From contig NC_051138.1 in NCBI RefSeq assembly GCF_014839805.1, positions 17,078,020 to 17,142,019 on the forward strand: a stretch of DNA of 64,000 nucleotides, written 5' to 3'. Shown here piece by piece: positions 13,295 through 23,875 of the stretch. Under the pieces are notes generated by a model that worked only from the letters and a program-made list of their open reading frames with translations, ran no database searches and had not been told where the DNA came from. Both the position numbers and the translations under genes were made by a program. This DNA is from Manduca sexta (Eukaryota > Arthropoda > Insecta > Lepidoptera > Sphingidae). Within the stretch, counting starts at the first letter, position 1. Each line of letters begins with the position of its first letter.

Positions 13295-15808
13295 GAACTC
13301 TTTCTACAATGTACTCCAACGTATCAGTATATTATGAATACACAATAAAGATAAAACAACAAATAACGTACAGCTCATCTTATCACGCGATTTGGTAATC
13401 GTGATGACGGAACTTTACGTATAAGAAAAAATATATAAAATGTTAAGTCACTGCCGTTTCGAAGGCATGTAACTATAATCTAAATCTTCAGATACCTTAT
13501 CCGTAAATAAAGTCGGAAACGCAACGCTGATAACATAAATTACACCTTCGTAAATAATCAATGGGCTAGTACTAACTGCTAAAGTAAAAACAAGGCAACG
13601 GTTCCTTGCAGTTCATACATAAAACGTTCATCATTCATAAATACCTTATGGAATAAGATGCAGGGAAAAATTGTGGAAGGCGGAAACATTTTATTGAACA
13701 GCTTCTTTTATAGTGGGTTGGTCGCCCGCTTCTAGTTTTGTAAGGCCTCATTAATCTTAAGTCACTTACATGGAATACCAGTAGGAGGCTATCAAACAAA
13801 CCTTTGGCGGTGTGCAATGCCGAATGACATTTCAATCATGAGAAGTTTTTTTTTGTATGTAGGCAACGCTGCAGTTAACACCTGGGGATACCTGCAAATG
13901 GTATACTGGAATCTCCCGGCTTAGGGGCTGCCAAGAATCGGTGGAAAATTTGGAAGGAAATGGGGGAAAAAGAAGGAAATATTCGCGTGCCCTTTAGGTC
14001 TCCATGTTCATTTAAAACCAAGAGGCATACGAGTACATACTGGACTGTGTGCCTAAGGCCGCGACAATGGCCCCCTGTGCATAGGCATACATACGCGTGC
14101 ATTCGCTGTGAAGATCGAGTGCACAAGAATTGTCTCGGGAGGGGGGAGAGGTGAGGTAAGGAGGACTATGAATAGTAGAAAAGCATTTGTAGGCTAGTCT
14201 AAATCTAGCACCCGCCGAAACTCCTCTTCATGAGGTCAGCGCAACAAACTTTGTAAATCATGTTGCAGAAACATGGTTATTTTCACGCTCGAAACAAGAC
14301 GTAAACACCGCCTGTCGAAACTATTCCAACTGAATTATAAGCTAGAAAAAAATATTGCAACTAATTGCGCAACACATTATAGATAACATCGCATAGCTGG
14401 TATCAGATAAACTTTTCGGAAAAAACAATTTTTCTACTGCGTGTCTTTGAAGTCTTAAAGTCAATTATTATCAAGATGTATTTTTTTAAATATTTAATGA
14501 ATAATGCTGTATAACTAATTATAATCAAACTTAAATCCTTTTCTCAATATTTAACCATAACTAAACTTAAACGAGCTACTATTGCAACGAGTATTATGGT
14601 TTATAAATAACGCAATTATGAAAATAAAAGACAATTCTTCGCTTTTGAAACGTCGAAACGCACCTTTAGAACTCAAATGACCTTACTCAAAAAAGGGGTA
14701 TTTGTAGGAATGCACAAAAAAGACACGAAAATTATTTTTAACTGCTTCAATACGGTACTCTAGAGAGTGATATTCCGCACTTCGCTGAAGTCCCGAGGCT
14801 GGTCTTCCAGTCCACAGGGCACCCAATTACCATCATACACACATTTACATGGGGAATGGTTATTTTATTCAGCGCATGATTAGTTGCCACTCTCATTACG
14901 CGAACCACTGCCGGCTCCGGTTTTATTTATAAATAACATGTATTTACTATAACGGGGCTACAGCGTCTGATTGGTCTAGACTCTAGACCTTCTGAGCTCG
15001 GTTCCCTGAACCCCAACGTCCATGATGTGGGATTTACAAACTCTTTTAATATATCAATGATATTGATAGCTCGGTAAGAAAATTCTCCGAATTTGGAAAT
15101 GATTGGTGGATTTATAAATTGTGAAATACTCTGATCTAGTTGCGTATTACGGCGGTCTTGCGGTGATTTAATGAGTTTTATCGATTATCAGTGATTGGTT
15201 TTAATGAGAAAATATACACAAGGGGTTCTTGTCGGATACAGGGATAATGTTATCCCTGTCGTGTATACTCTGGCAGTGGGTTGACAATACCTATCCATTT
15301 GATATATTGTCGTAGGGTTACGAATTAGAATGGTTTCAATATCTTAAAAGATTATAAAATGACCTATATTTAAGCTTACCCACTGATATACTTATCCTTA
15401 AGCTAACAAAGACCACAAATAAACATGATTGTCTCCAATTTCCACTAACAATGCCTGTTAATGCCTAATTACCGCTGACCGAAATAAGGAAGTGAGACAC
15501 GTCGTGTTCTGAGACGATTCCTCACCTCCCCGCACGCCCCGCAATCCCCGGCCTCCCATCTCCACTCTCCCACTGTTGATGCTGTGATCTAATTAATTCC
15601 AACGCGAATACTACCAGTGAATGTAATTCGTGGTATTATCGAGAAACTTGTGAGTTTGAAGTTTGAGTGATGGTCACTGAGGGTCCTAGATTTCTATGCC
15701 GGCAACTAACATTGTGCCAGCATTATTTTATTCCGGTTAGAACACTGAACAGTCTTATTGCTAGACTTTAGTAATGTAAGGTTTGGGTATGGTATGGGTA
15801 TGGGTACT
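13295..15808. other. Non-coding DNA
   Basis: Apart from the possible repeat at 13890, I see AT-rich sequence, a 22-bp palindrome at 15238-15259, and a C-rich patch at about 15525-15570. A segment at about 14890-14925 loosely resembles one at 48168-48225 (GTTAGCCGCCACTCTCGTAT...GCTGCCGG). No gene. Confidence 0.45.
13890..14150. repeat. Possible dispersed repeat shared with 46150-46290
   Basis: TACTGGAATCTCCCGGCTTA here and TACTGGAATCACCCGGCTTA at about 46149, followed by similar GCTGCC/ACTGCC segments, suggest one repeat family. Similarity fades after about 100 bases. Overlapping short open frames on both strands look spurious. Confidence 0.4.
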
Positions 15809-15817
15809 AAGCAGCTT

Positions 15818-16153
15818 AATAATATAATAATATCAGCCCTGTATTATATACTTGCCCACTGCTGAGCACGGACCTCCTCTACTACTGAGAGGGATTAGGC
15901 CTTAGTCCACCACGCTGGCCTAGTGCGGATTGGTAGACTTCACACACCTTCGAAATTCCTATAGAGAACTTCTCAGATGTGCAGGTTTCCTCACGATGTT
16001 TTCTTTCACCGTTAAAGCGAACGATAAATTCACAAAGAATACACACATGATTTTTTTAGAAAAGCCAGAGGTGTGTGCCCTTGGGATTTGAACCTGCGGA
16101 CATTCGTCTCGGCAGTCCGTTCCACACCCAACTAGGCTATCGCCGCTTGCAGC
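15818..16153 (-). mobile_element. tRNA-derived SINE, full length with TSD (same family as 36188)
   Basis: Reverse complement of the 36188 element over its whole length: tail AATATCAGCCCTG at the left, and tRNA head with box B (GGATTTGAACC on the plus strand) and box A (CCAACTAGGCTA) at the right. It is bounded by a perfect 9-bp direct repeat AAGCAGCTT at 15809-15817 and 16154-16162. Confidence 0.88.
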
Positions 16154-16162
16154 AAGCAGCTT

Positions 16163-17024
16163 GCTCGTTGCGTTTTTCATTAAAGTGCAAAATGTTATCA
16201 CAAAGGCGGTATTGCGATGTGATTAATTCGCATACATTTTAGTTTTAGTTGGCTTTAAAATTAAGTCAAGAAATAATTAATATGTACCCACGTATTTTTG
16301 CATTGGTAATAGGAATTAAAATAGGTAATTCTTCATATCAGATTTATACATATAACATGAAAGCAACATTATGGATGAAACCCACAATGTCATTACTCAT
16401 TAGTAGGTACCTACAATAATAAATTTTACATTTATGTCTGAATAAGCATGACGCATTTTAAATTCGATTAATTTATTCATTTTCGTGTATTAGCAACAAT
16501 CGTTATGCAAATAGCGCCAAATATTTAATCACTCAATTCACTTTGAAAATATTTTATTGTATGCATTAATTAGTCGAGAATATTGATTTATACATTTCGT
16601 ATATATCGTTTCATTTTCTCAAAATAACAACTTAAACAATTTATTTATTTCATAGCTTTATTGTACACCATATACAAAACACTGTGCTTAATATGAAAGA
16701 AATGAAGGCTGAAAGGAGTTACAATTGGAGGTACAAATTTATTAAGGGTTATCAAAGCGTGATATCATCATCATCATCCTCTATTTATTATTTAGTTCTA
16801 TGTCGTCCTTTGCGAGTTGTCACGTCGGTTCGAGTTGTTTCGAGAGGCGATGGTAGCGCTGGTGGTCAGATAGTTGGGACGTCGCCCACGCTCGCCACTC
16901 GACCTCACCACTTATAATTTAATTTCATACAAACTTCATAAATACACGCATCCTTCTTCGCACTAGTGATGTACTGTAATCAACTATAATGAAAAGTTGT
17001 TAAAGGAATCGGAATTTTATTTAA
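16163..17024. other. AT-rich non-coding DNA
   Basis: Nothing recognisable except a (CAT)n run at about 16765-16780. The 77-codon open frame at 16684-16917 shows no domain. Confidence 0.5.
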
Positions 17025-17360
17025 AGACTAGCTTTTGCCCGCGGCTCCGCCCGCGTTATAAAGTTTTTCAGGCTAAAGTTTTCCGTTATAAAAGTAGAAG
17101 TTTCCCGGGAGCCTAGGTTCTTCCCAGGGTCTCAAACTGTCTCCATACCAAATTTCATCTTAATACGTTGGGTAGTTTTTGAGTTTAACACGTTCAGACA
17201 GACAGATGCAGCGGGGGACTTTGTTTTATAATATATTTTTAGAACTTTTAAGTGGAACAATCCCGTCATACATCATTGTTGCATAACTTTAACCGTTTAC
17301 GCAGCGCAGGCAACGGAAGCTCTCAAAACTAATAATTTTCCCCGTTTTTGCAACATGTTT

Positions 17361-17852
17361 CATTACTGCTTCGCTCCTATTGGTCGTAGCGTGATGATAT
17401 ATAGCCTATAGCACTCCAGGAACAAAGGGCTACCCAACACAAAAAGATTTTTTCAGTTCAAACCGGTAGTTCCTGAGATTAGCCATTACTGTTCCGCTCC
17501 TATTGGTCATAGCGTGATGATATATGACTTTGAGCACTCCACAAGCAAAGGACTATTCAACACAAAAAGAATTTTTCAGTTCGAATCGGTAGTTCCTGAG
17601 ATTAGCCATTACTGCTCCGCTCCTATTGGGTATAGCGTGATGATATATAGCCTATAGCACTCCACGAACAAAGGGCTATCCAATGCAAAAAGAATTTTTA
17701 AGTTTGGACCGGTATTTCCTGAGATGAGCCATTACTGCTCCGCTCCTATTGGGTATAGCGTGATGATATATAGCCTATAGCACTCCACGAACAAAGGGCC
17801 ATACAACGCAAAAAGAATTTTTCGATTTGGACCGGTAGTTCCTGAGATTAGC
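17361..17852 (+). repeat. Four tandem copies of a 123-bp unit
   Basis: Units start with CATTACTG at 17361, 17484, 17607 and 17730, a constant spacing of 123 bp. Each contains CGCTCCTATTGG, AGCGTGATGATATAT, a GCACTCCA...AACAAAGGGCTA-like segment and TTCCTGAGAT. Units differ from each other by a few substitutions, with units 3 and 4 the closest. The reverse copy at 21722 has only one unit. Confidence 0.9.
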
Positions 17853-17858
17853 GCGTTC

Positions 17859-17902
17859 AAACAAACAAACAAACAAACAAACAAATAAACAAACAAACAA
17901 AC
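17859..17902 (+). repeat. (CAAA)n simple repeat
   Basis: About ten CAAA units with one AAAT interruption, directly after the last 123-bp unit. A shortened reverse equivalent, GTTTGTTTG, occurs at 21732. Confidence 0.9.
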
Positions 17903-17932
17903 TCTTCAGCTTTATATAATAGTATAGATATT

Positions 17933-20045
17933 TTATATTAAGTCATCAATACTGTAAAAAGTTTTAGCATTTTTAAATAATTATATTATTATTGCAGGAA
18001 ATTTGCAAAAACTATTTTTCGCAAAGGCATCAAGTGGTTAGCTTTTATACTATTAACGTTTTGAAAATGGTTTCGTTCGATCGGTCGACACTTTAGAAAA
18101 TGTATGGTGCTGTATAATGTCTATATACAAAATATAAATTATGAGACAACAATGAACATGCCTTAAACGATAGATAAAATAATAAATTAACATTGTGCGC
18201 TGTAAATTTTTTTATTCCATAAAAAGGATAAGCTCTATTTTTATTCCCCAAAAGGATTGTATCGCGATCAAATCTAACATAAGTAATAGTAGTAGTTAAA
18301 TGTTCACTTTTTTATATATATCGATAGCCCCCGCGCCTAGCACATCATTGACCGTCAGTCTGTGGGCATCAATTATTTAACCTTACTTAAGGTGCGGGTC
18401 ACAAACATTGAGCTCTCGTCGGTAATTGAAGGTGGGGCCGCGAACTGACCTGGCCCCGCCGCTTACTCATACGCCCGCGCCCACGCTCCTCTTGCTTGTA
18501 ATTCAATAAGAACTCATAAACTGAACTGTTTTGAAGCAACACTACTCACAGTACACCGGCTGTACTACTCTAAAGTAGGATCGACGTAGAATACATTTTC
18601 CAATCTGATTGTTTTCACAATTAGCCGTCTTAGATGGGATTCACATCCCGGTTAATATTACTACTAAAACGCGCTTTTCCCAATTTAAAAGTCGAATCGA
18701 GAATGTCCAGTAAAAAGTCCATTTCCTTTCTGTTCAAACTTAAGAAATATGTTGTTAGGTACTAGTAGTACCCTTGTATATGGAAGATCTAATATCTCCT
18801 CAAGCAAGTTAAATGTAAGATTACTATCTATTGCATCTCCATTCAATAAATAACAAAACAATACCAAAATAATACGGATAATTATTTTTCTTCAATCGAT
18901 TAGCAATACATAAAGTTATGTTTAACGATACTGTTTTGTAAAATAACAATAAACCTGTAAACATGTGTAACATAAAAATATTTGCACAGGCTTTCGCAAT
19001 AGAAAACATAACTATTGAAACTATAATGAAGGTATGGATAAATAATAGTTTATTCATTCCTTCATTATAGGTACGTACCTAATGAAGTCATTATAGATAA
19101 TAACATGAAAACATTAGGCAATCGCTGGGTCGAGTCCTTAACAATATATATACTTTCCTGTACAAGATCCAGCAGTAGGCCTCTTCGACGCATTAGGCAG
19201 TGCTACGACAACCTCTAGCAAAAGTAACTACTTAATCAAAACAAATGTATTTTGCACGATTTTGGCAGGCGATTCTTGCTACTGCATTTTATAAAGTTAG
19301 TCATGTTGATAGGGGCTGAGACTCATAAAAAGGAGAAGGGATGGTTTGTGACACACTCACGACGTCTCACAATGCATTACTAGGCTTTAGGCTTGTTGAT
19401 TTGCTAGAATCTACCTTTGAAAGATATAAATCGAATCTCGTTCGGTAACGTCTTACTTTTACTCGACATCGTGAAGAAGGGTGTATTGCCCTTCTTCAAG
19501 ATGCACTTTTTTTGCATTAAACTTTATATAAGTTACGAAATGTAGATGATAAACAAACGTGAATTGCATCCGATAACATAGAAATATTATTTGCAATATT
19601 TAAGAATATGACATCAATTTTACAGATATTCTATATCTAGATATGCAAATATTGCGTAATATTTCATACATAACATAGATGGTCCATGAAAGTATGTACA
19701 TAAATGATATATTCGGCGAATGCAAAGCAAGACGTGTTATTTGCAAAATAGATAGTTTACAGGAGAGCGCAAAGAAGGAAATGATGTGTTAATTATTAAA
19801 TTTTTTAGTAAAATTTTCGATAGATTGTACTAGTGTATACACAAATATTTTAACATAAATTGATGACCATGATTACCTGACTAATATTAAGTGAAATATA
19901 TATAATATAGAATATAATACCATCATACAAATAAAATAAGATGATATTTTATAAGTTGTAATTTTATTCGGAAATTCGCAAATGACCGTGTGTGCGTCAG
20001 TGCAGGATGTCCGCAGTCCCGCGCCAATGCTGCTAACGTTAATTA
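17933..20045. other. Non-coding DNA with a GC island at 18410-18495
   Basis: The GC-rich stretch at about 18412-18495 (GTGGGGCCGCGAACTGACCT onward) interrupts AT-rich DNA. Small inverted repeats occur at 19051-19082 (around GGTACGTACC) and 19472-19498. No gene. Confidence 0.45.
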
Positions 20046-20150
20046 TAAAAATATTAGCCTTGTATTATTACTGTCCCACTGCTGGGCTTGGGTCTCCTTT
20101 ATTACTAAGTGGGAGTATGCCTTAGTCCACCACGCTTGTCTAGTGCGACT
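20046..20150 (-). mobile_element. SINE fragment, 3' part, reverse (left arm of an inverted pair)
   Basis: It carries ATATTAGCCTTGTATTATTA and CTTAGTCCACCACGCTTGTC, the reverse complement of the 3' third of the 36188-type SINE. The head is missing. It pairs with the forward copy at 20336-20440. Confidence 0.8.
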
Positions 20151-20273
20151 TTACTTACATGGCACCCATAAAATTTTTACATGGAGATATCTTAATGATT
20201 CTACTCCCACGCAATGTAAATTTACATTTATAGCATTAGCCATTTTTAATTACTTTTTATTAAATTGTCATAT

Positions 20274-20440
20274 AACGGTGAAGGAAAAATCATGAGGAAT
20301 TCTCTATAGGAATTTTCGAGGGTGTGTGAAGTCTACCAATCCGCAGTGGGCCAGCGTGGTGGACTAAGGCCTAATCCCTCTCAGTAGTAGAGAATGCCCG
20401 TGCCCAGCAGTGGGAAAGTATACAATACAGGGCTGATATT
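20274..20440 (+). mobile_element. SINE fragment, 3' half, forward (right arm of an inverted pair)
   Basis: It starts AACGGTGAAGGAAAAATCAT and ends CAGGGCTGATATT. It lacks about 24 bases present in the 36188 copy between the GTGAGGAA and TCTCTATAGG landmarks. The tRNA head is absent. Confidence 0.82.
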
Positions 20441-21721
20441 AATTGTCCTATTGTTGGACGCGATATCCTTCACAATGGAGAGGGGGTGATCTCCTATCTT
20501 CTAGATGAATGTAGGTACGTGTCACATATTAGTAAATTCTTATTTAAAACTTTCAGATGTGTAAATAAAACCTCTAGAAGATAACTACAATAGGAATCGG
20601 TTTCTTTAGCACGTGCCAAATTCGGTGCGAATGAACTCCTTTTATACTAACCAAACAAGTGTTGAATTAGTACGCGCGAGTTAACACAGATGTTAGAATA
20701 CTTAAGGATTGACTCATTTTTAGCAATTTTAACACGTAGTCATATCAAGGCTAAACGCTAACGTAGCTCTGGATAGCAACTGTATTCGAGATATAAGTTA
20801 ACGATCGCAAAATCCCATTGATACGATTTCATTGTCAATTAGATTTATTTAAATGAAACATTTCGGTATAATAGTAATACGACTTACCGATCGTTAACTA
20901 ATAGCGCCAAAATCGTCCCAGGTACTCGAACTTGTCGACACGAGTAACACCATCGCAACTGTTCAAACACTTTTCTTTAACGTGACATAAGTAAATGAAA
21001 ATAGACGACATAGTAACCATTTTCATTTCATAGACAATAGTTGTTAATTCTTAATCGTTTTACTAAAAAGGTATCATATTTTTCAAGCTAACGATGACTG
21101 ATATACAAAACTTTAAGTGGTCCAATAGGCTAGTGTGAAAGAGAAACACTTTTATTCCCGCATTGAAATCTATGTATGCTGATCAGTGGCGAGGGGACTA
21201 TATAACCCGCCGGCTTCCCTTACGTAATTCAGGTAGAATCTATCGCTAGAACAATTGCCGGATCGCATTCATGCACGTAAGTTCTTATATGTTGTCTCAG
21301 GTTTCCTTTCGGAAAATTTCACTCTTCACCACTGATGCTGGTTGAACTAAATCTTACTTGTGTGCTTGGAAGCGTTAGCTTCGAATATTCTGAAAATTCT
21401 TTACTATTGGGTAACTACATAATTTCCGAGTGCTAATGGCTTCGGTTTACCCGACATAGAATTTTAATTTTGTAGACTCTAAAAACTAGTGGTAACTAGT
21501 TTATTTTATTTCTTTTTTCCTGCCAGCCCGAGCTGGCTTCTTTGTTTACATTATAGTCTTTCGTTTATTTTATGTCCAATATAAAATTTCTTTAGTTTTA
21601 TAAGCGACTTTATTTAAGTTATAATTAAATATTCTTATGTCCTTTGACTTATCATAAGTGCAACGCCTACGCAATAAAGAAAACATTTATATTTTATTTA
21701 TATCTACTTTATACTGTTATA
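20441..21721. other. Non-coding DNA, nothing recognised
   Basis: AT-rich, without recognisable repeats or credible open frames. Confidence 0.5.
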
Positions 21722-22155
21722 TAAAGCTAAGAGTTTGTTTGAACGCGTTAATCTAAGGAACTACGATTAGCGCGTTTTTCGTACGTGTGTTCTAATTGAA
21801 AAAATCTTTTAGAGTTGGATAGCCCTTTACCGAGAAAGGCTATATGCTATATAGCATCACGCTATACCCAACAGGAGAAGAGCAATAATGAAAAATGTTA
21901 CAAAGAGGAAGAACATTTATTTCTGTTTGCGTGCGCTGCGTAGACGGTTAAAGTTACGCAACAATCATGTATGACGGAAATGTTCCTCTATAAAAGTTCT
22001 AAAAAATATATCATAAAACAAAGTCTCCCTCCGCACCCGTCTGCTTTGTGATGGCGCTAAATTAAAAAACTACGCAATGGTTTGTGATGAAATTTGATAA
22101 TATGTGTGTAGTTTGAGCCCTAGGAAGGACGTGGGACACTTTCTATTCTGGGAAA
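21722..22155 (-). mobile_element. Interspersed repeat family B, reverse copy with a single unit
   Basis: The plus strand shows AAGCTAAGAGTTTGTTTGAA, then one unit ending near CCCAACAGGAGAAGAGCAAT, then GCGCTGCGTAGACGGTTAAA, and it ends at the mariner's left TIR. It is the mirror of the 17025 element without the tandem expansion. Confidence 0.75.
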
Positions 22156-22158
22156 GTA

Positions 22159-23467
22159 TACTTAGTCTGGCCATAAATACTGTTACACTTAATTATAAAA
22201 AAATATTACATTTGAATTTCGAATCTGTCATTTTTATACGATTGTTCATTGTGTTTTCTCATTTTGGCGCCAATACATTGTAAAATATTTTGCGATATTA
22301 AAATGGTGTGGGGTGATAAAGAGAACCGAATCGCTGTGATAGCATTACACAAAGTAGGTATGGAGCCAAATGCAATTTTTAAAACTCTCCATACACTTGG
22401 TATTAGTAAAATGTTTGTGTACCGGGCTATTAATAGGTACAATGAGACCTCCTCTGTTTGTGACAGAAAAGATCTGGCCGTCCACGTAGTGTTCGTACGA
22501 AAAAGGTGGTCAAAGCAGTAAGGGAAAGAATTCGAAGAAATCCTGTCCGAAAGCAAAAGATTTTATCTCGGGAAATGAAGATAGCACCTAGAACCATGTC
22601 GCGTATTTTAAAAGATGACTTAGGACTTGCAGCCTATAAGAGACGCACTGGCCATTTCTTAACTGATAATTTAAAGAAGAATAGGGTGGTAAAATCGAAA
22701 CAACTACTGAAGCGGTACGCAAAGGGAGGTCACAGAAAAATTTTGTTTACGGATGAGAAAATTTTTACAATTGAGCAACATTTTAACAAACAAAATGACC
22801 GTATTTATGCTCAAAGCTCTAAGGAAGCTTCCCAATTAGTCGACAGAGTGCAACGTGGACATTATCCGACTTCAGTGATGGTTTGGTGGGGTGTTAGCTA
22901 TGAAGGAGTGACTGAGCCATATTTTTGTGAAAAGGTATCAAAACATCGGCACAAGTGTATCAAGATACCATTCTTGAGAAGGTAGTTAAGCCCCTTAACA
23001 TCACCATGTTCAATAACCAAGTATGGTCCTTCCAGCAAGACTCGGCGCCGGGTCATAAAGCTCGGTCCACGCAGTCTTGGTTGGAATCGAACGTTTCGGA
23101 CTTCATCAGAGCTGAAGACTGGCCGTCGTCTAGTCCCGATCTTAATCCGCTGGATTATGATTTGTGGTCAGTTTTAGAGAGTACAGCTTGCTCTAAACGC
23201 CATGATAATTTGGAGTCCCTAAAACAATCTATACGATTGGCAGTGAAGAATTTTCCCATGGAAAGAGTGCGTGCTTCTATTGATAACTGGCCTCATCGTT
23301 TAAAGGACTGTATTGCAGCCAATGGAGACCACTTCGAATAAGCTTTTTATATTTTTAATTGTTTTATATTTATGTATTAAACTGACACACTGTAAAAGTA
23401 ATAAATGTTATTTGCAGTTAACAATTTTCTTTTTTCTTTATTACAATATTTATGGCAAGACTAGGTA
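22159..23467 (+). mobile_element. mariner (maT-like, DD37D) DNA transposon, near full length
   Basis: An element of about 1.3 kb with terminal inverted repeats of about 29 bp at 22159-22187 and 23439-23467 (24 of 29 positions match by eye; both contain TAGTCT and CCATAAATA). It is flanked by TA dinucleotides (22157-22158 and 23468-23469), the Tc1/mariner target duplication. It encodes one interrupted transposase. It sits directly beside a reverse-oriented copy of the 17-kb repeat family, at or near the end of that repeat. Confidence 0.92.
22303..23341 (+). pseudogene. mariner DD37D transposase, two frameshifts
   Basis: Cut-and-paste transposase. The ATG at 22303 opens MVWGDKENRIAVIALHKVG, an N-terminal helix-turn-helix region. 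The frame breaks at about 22466-22471 (A-run, one base short) and again at about 22932-22936 (G-run, one base short). With both breaks allowed for, the length is about 346 codons, typical of mariner. The catalytic triad is intact: D in LFTDEKIF, D in FQQDSAPGHKA, and D in the LDYDLW segment. There are 37 residues between the second and third D, the hallmark of the maT/Bmmar-type branch, as opposed to 34 in classical mariners. It ends AANGDHFE before TAA at 23341. As written it cannot make an active protein, although the lesions are few. Confidence 0.9.
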
Positions 23468-23719
23468 TAGTGAGCAGCACAAGCAGCTAGTCAAAGATTA
23501 CTATCTTTCTCACTAAACAGATACATTGATGTGTATGTATGTATTATACATTTGTTTTTATTTTTACTATCATTATTATTTTCTTTTGTATGTATGTAAT
23601 ATGTAGGTATATATTATACGTGTATTTATGTATGTAATGTTTATAAATTATTTGTTTTTTTTTTTTTTATTTATTAATATAATATAATCTACTGCACTAC
23701 CCTCTCTTTCTTTTTCTCG

Positions 23720-23875
23720 TTTTTATATCCATCCCATGGTTGTCTGGAAGACATTGCCTAGAGCGATAAGACCGCCATTTGTACATGTGCCGTTTTTTTT
23801 TGTTTGTTTGTTTTGTTTTTGTGTGTGTTTGTACAATAAAGAGTAAAATAAATAAATAAATAAATAGTGAGCCTT
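23720..23875 (+). mobile_element. LINE 3'-UTR fragment, family C
   Basis: Contains GGTTGTCTGGAAGACATTGC, AGCGATAAGACCGCCATTTG, an internal T/G-rich stretch, and the end TGTACAATAAAGAG followed by (AAAT)n. It contains its own AATAAA, as expected for a LINE 3' end. Related pieces lie at 40130 (+), 27970 (-) and 52275 (-). Confidence 0.68.

Larger units (their letters stand above)
17025..17932 (+). mobile_element. Interspersed repeat family B with an internal 123-bp tandem array
   Basis: Runs from ACTAGCTTTTGCCCGCGGCT to GCTTTATATAATAGTATAGA. The middle holds CAAATTTCATCTTAATACGT and ACAGACAGACAGATGCAGCG. It ends with a (CAAA)n stretch. The same family appears reversed at 21722-22155, and a shorter variant lies at 25360-25572. 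The transposon class is not certain; I see no ORF. Confidence 0.78.

Noticed and set aside
22206..22556. 116-codon minus-strand open frame
   Set aside because: Antisense shadow of the mariner transposase.
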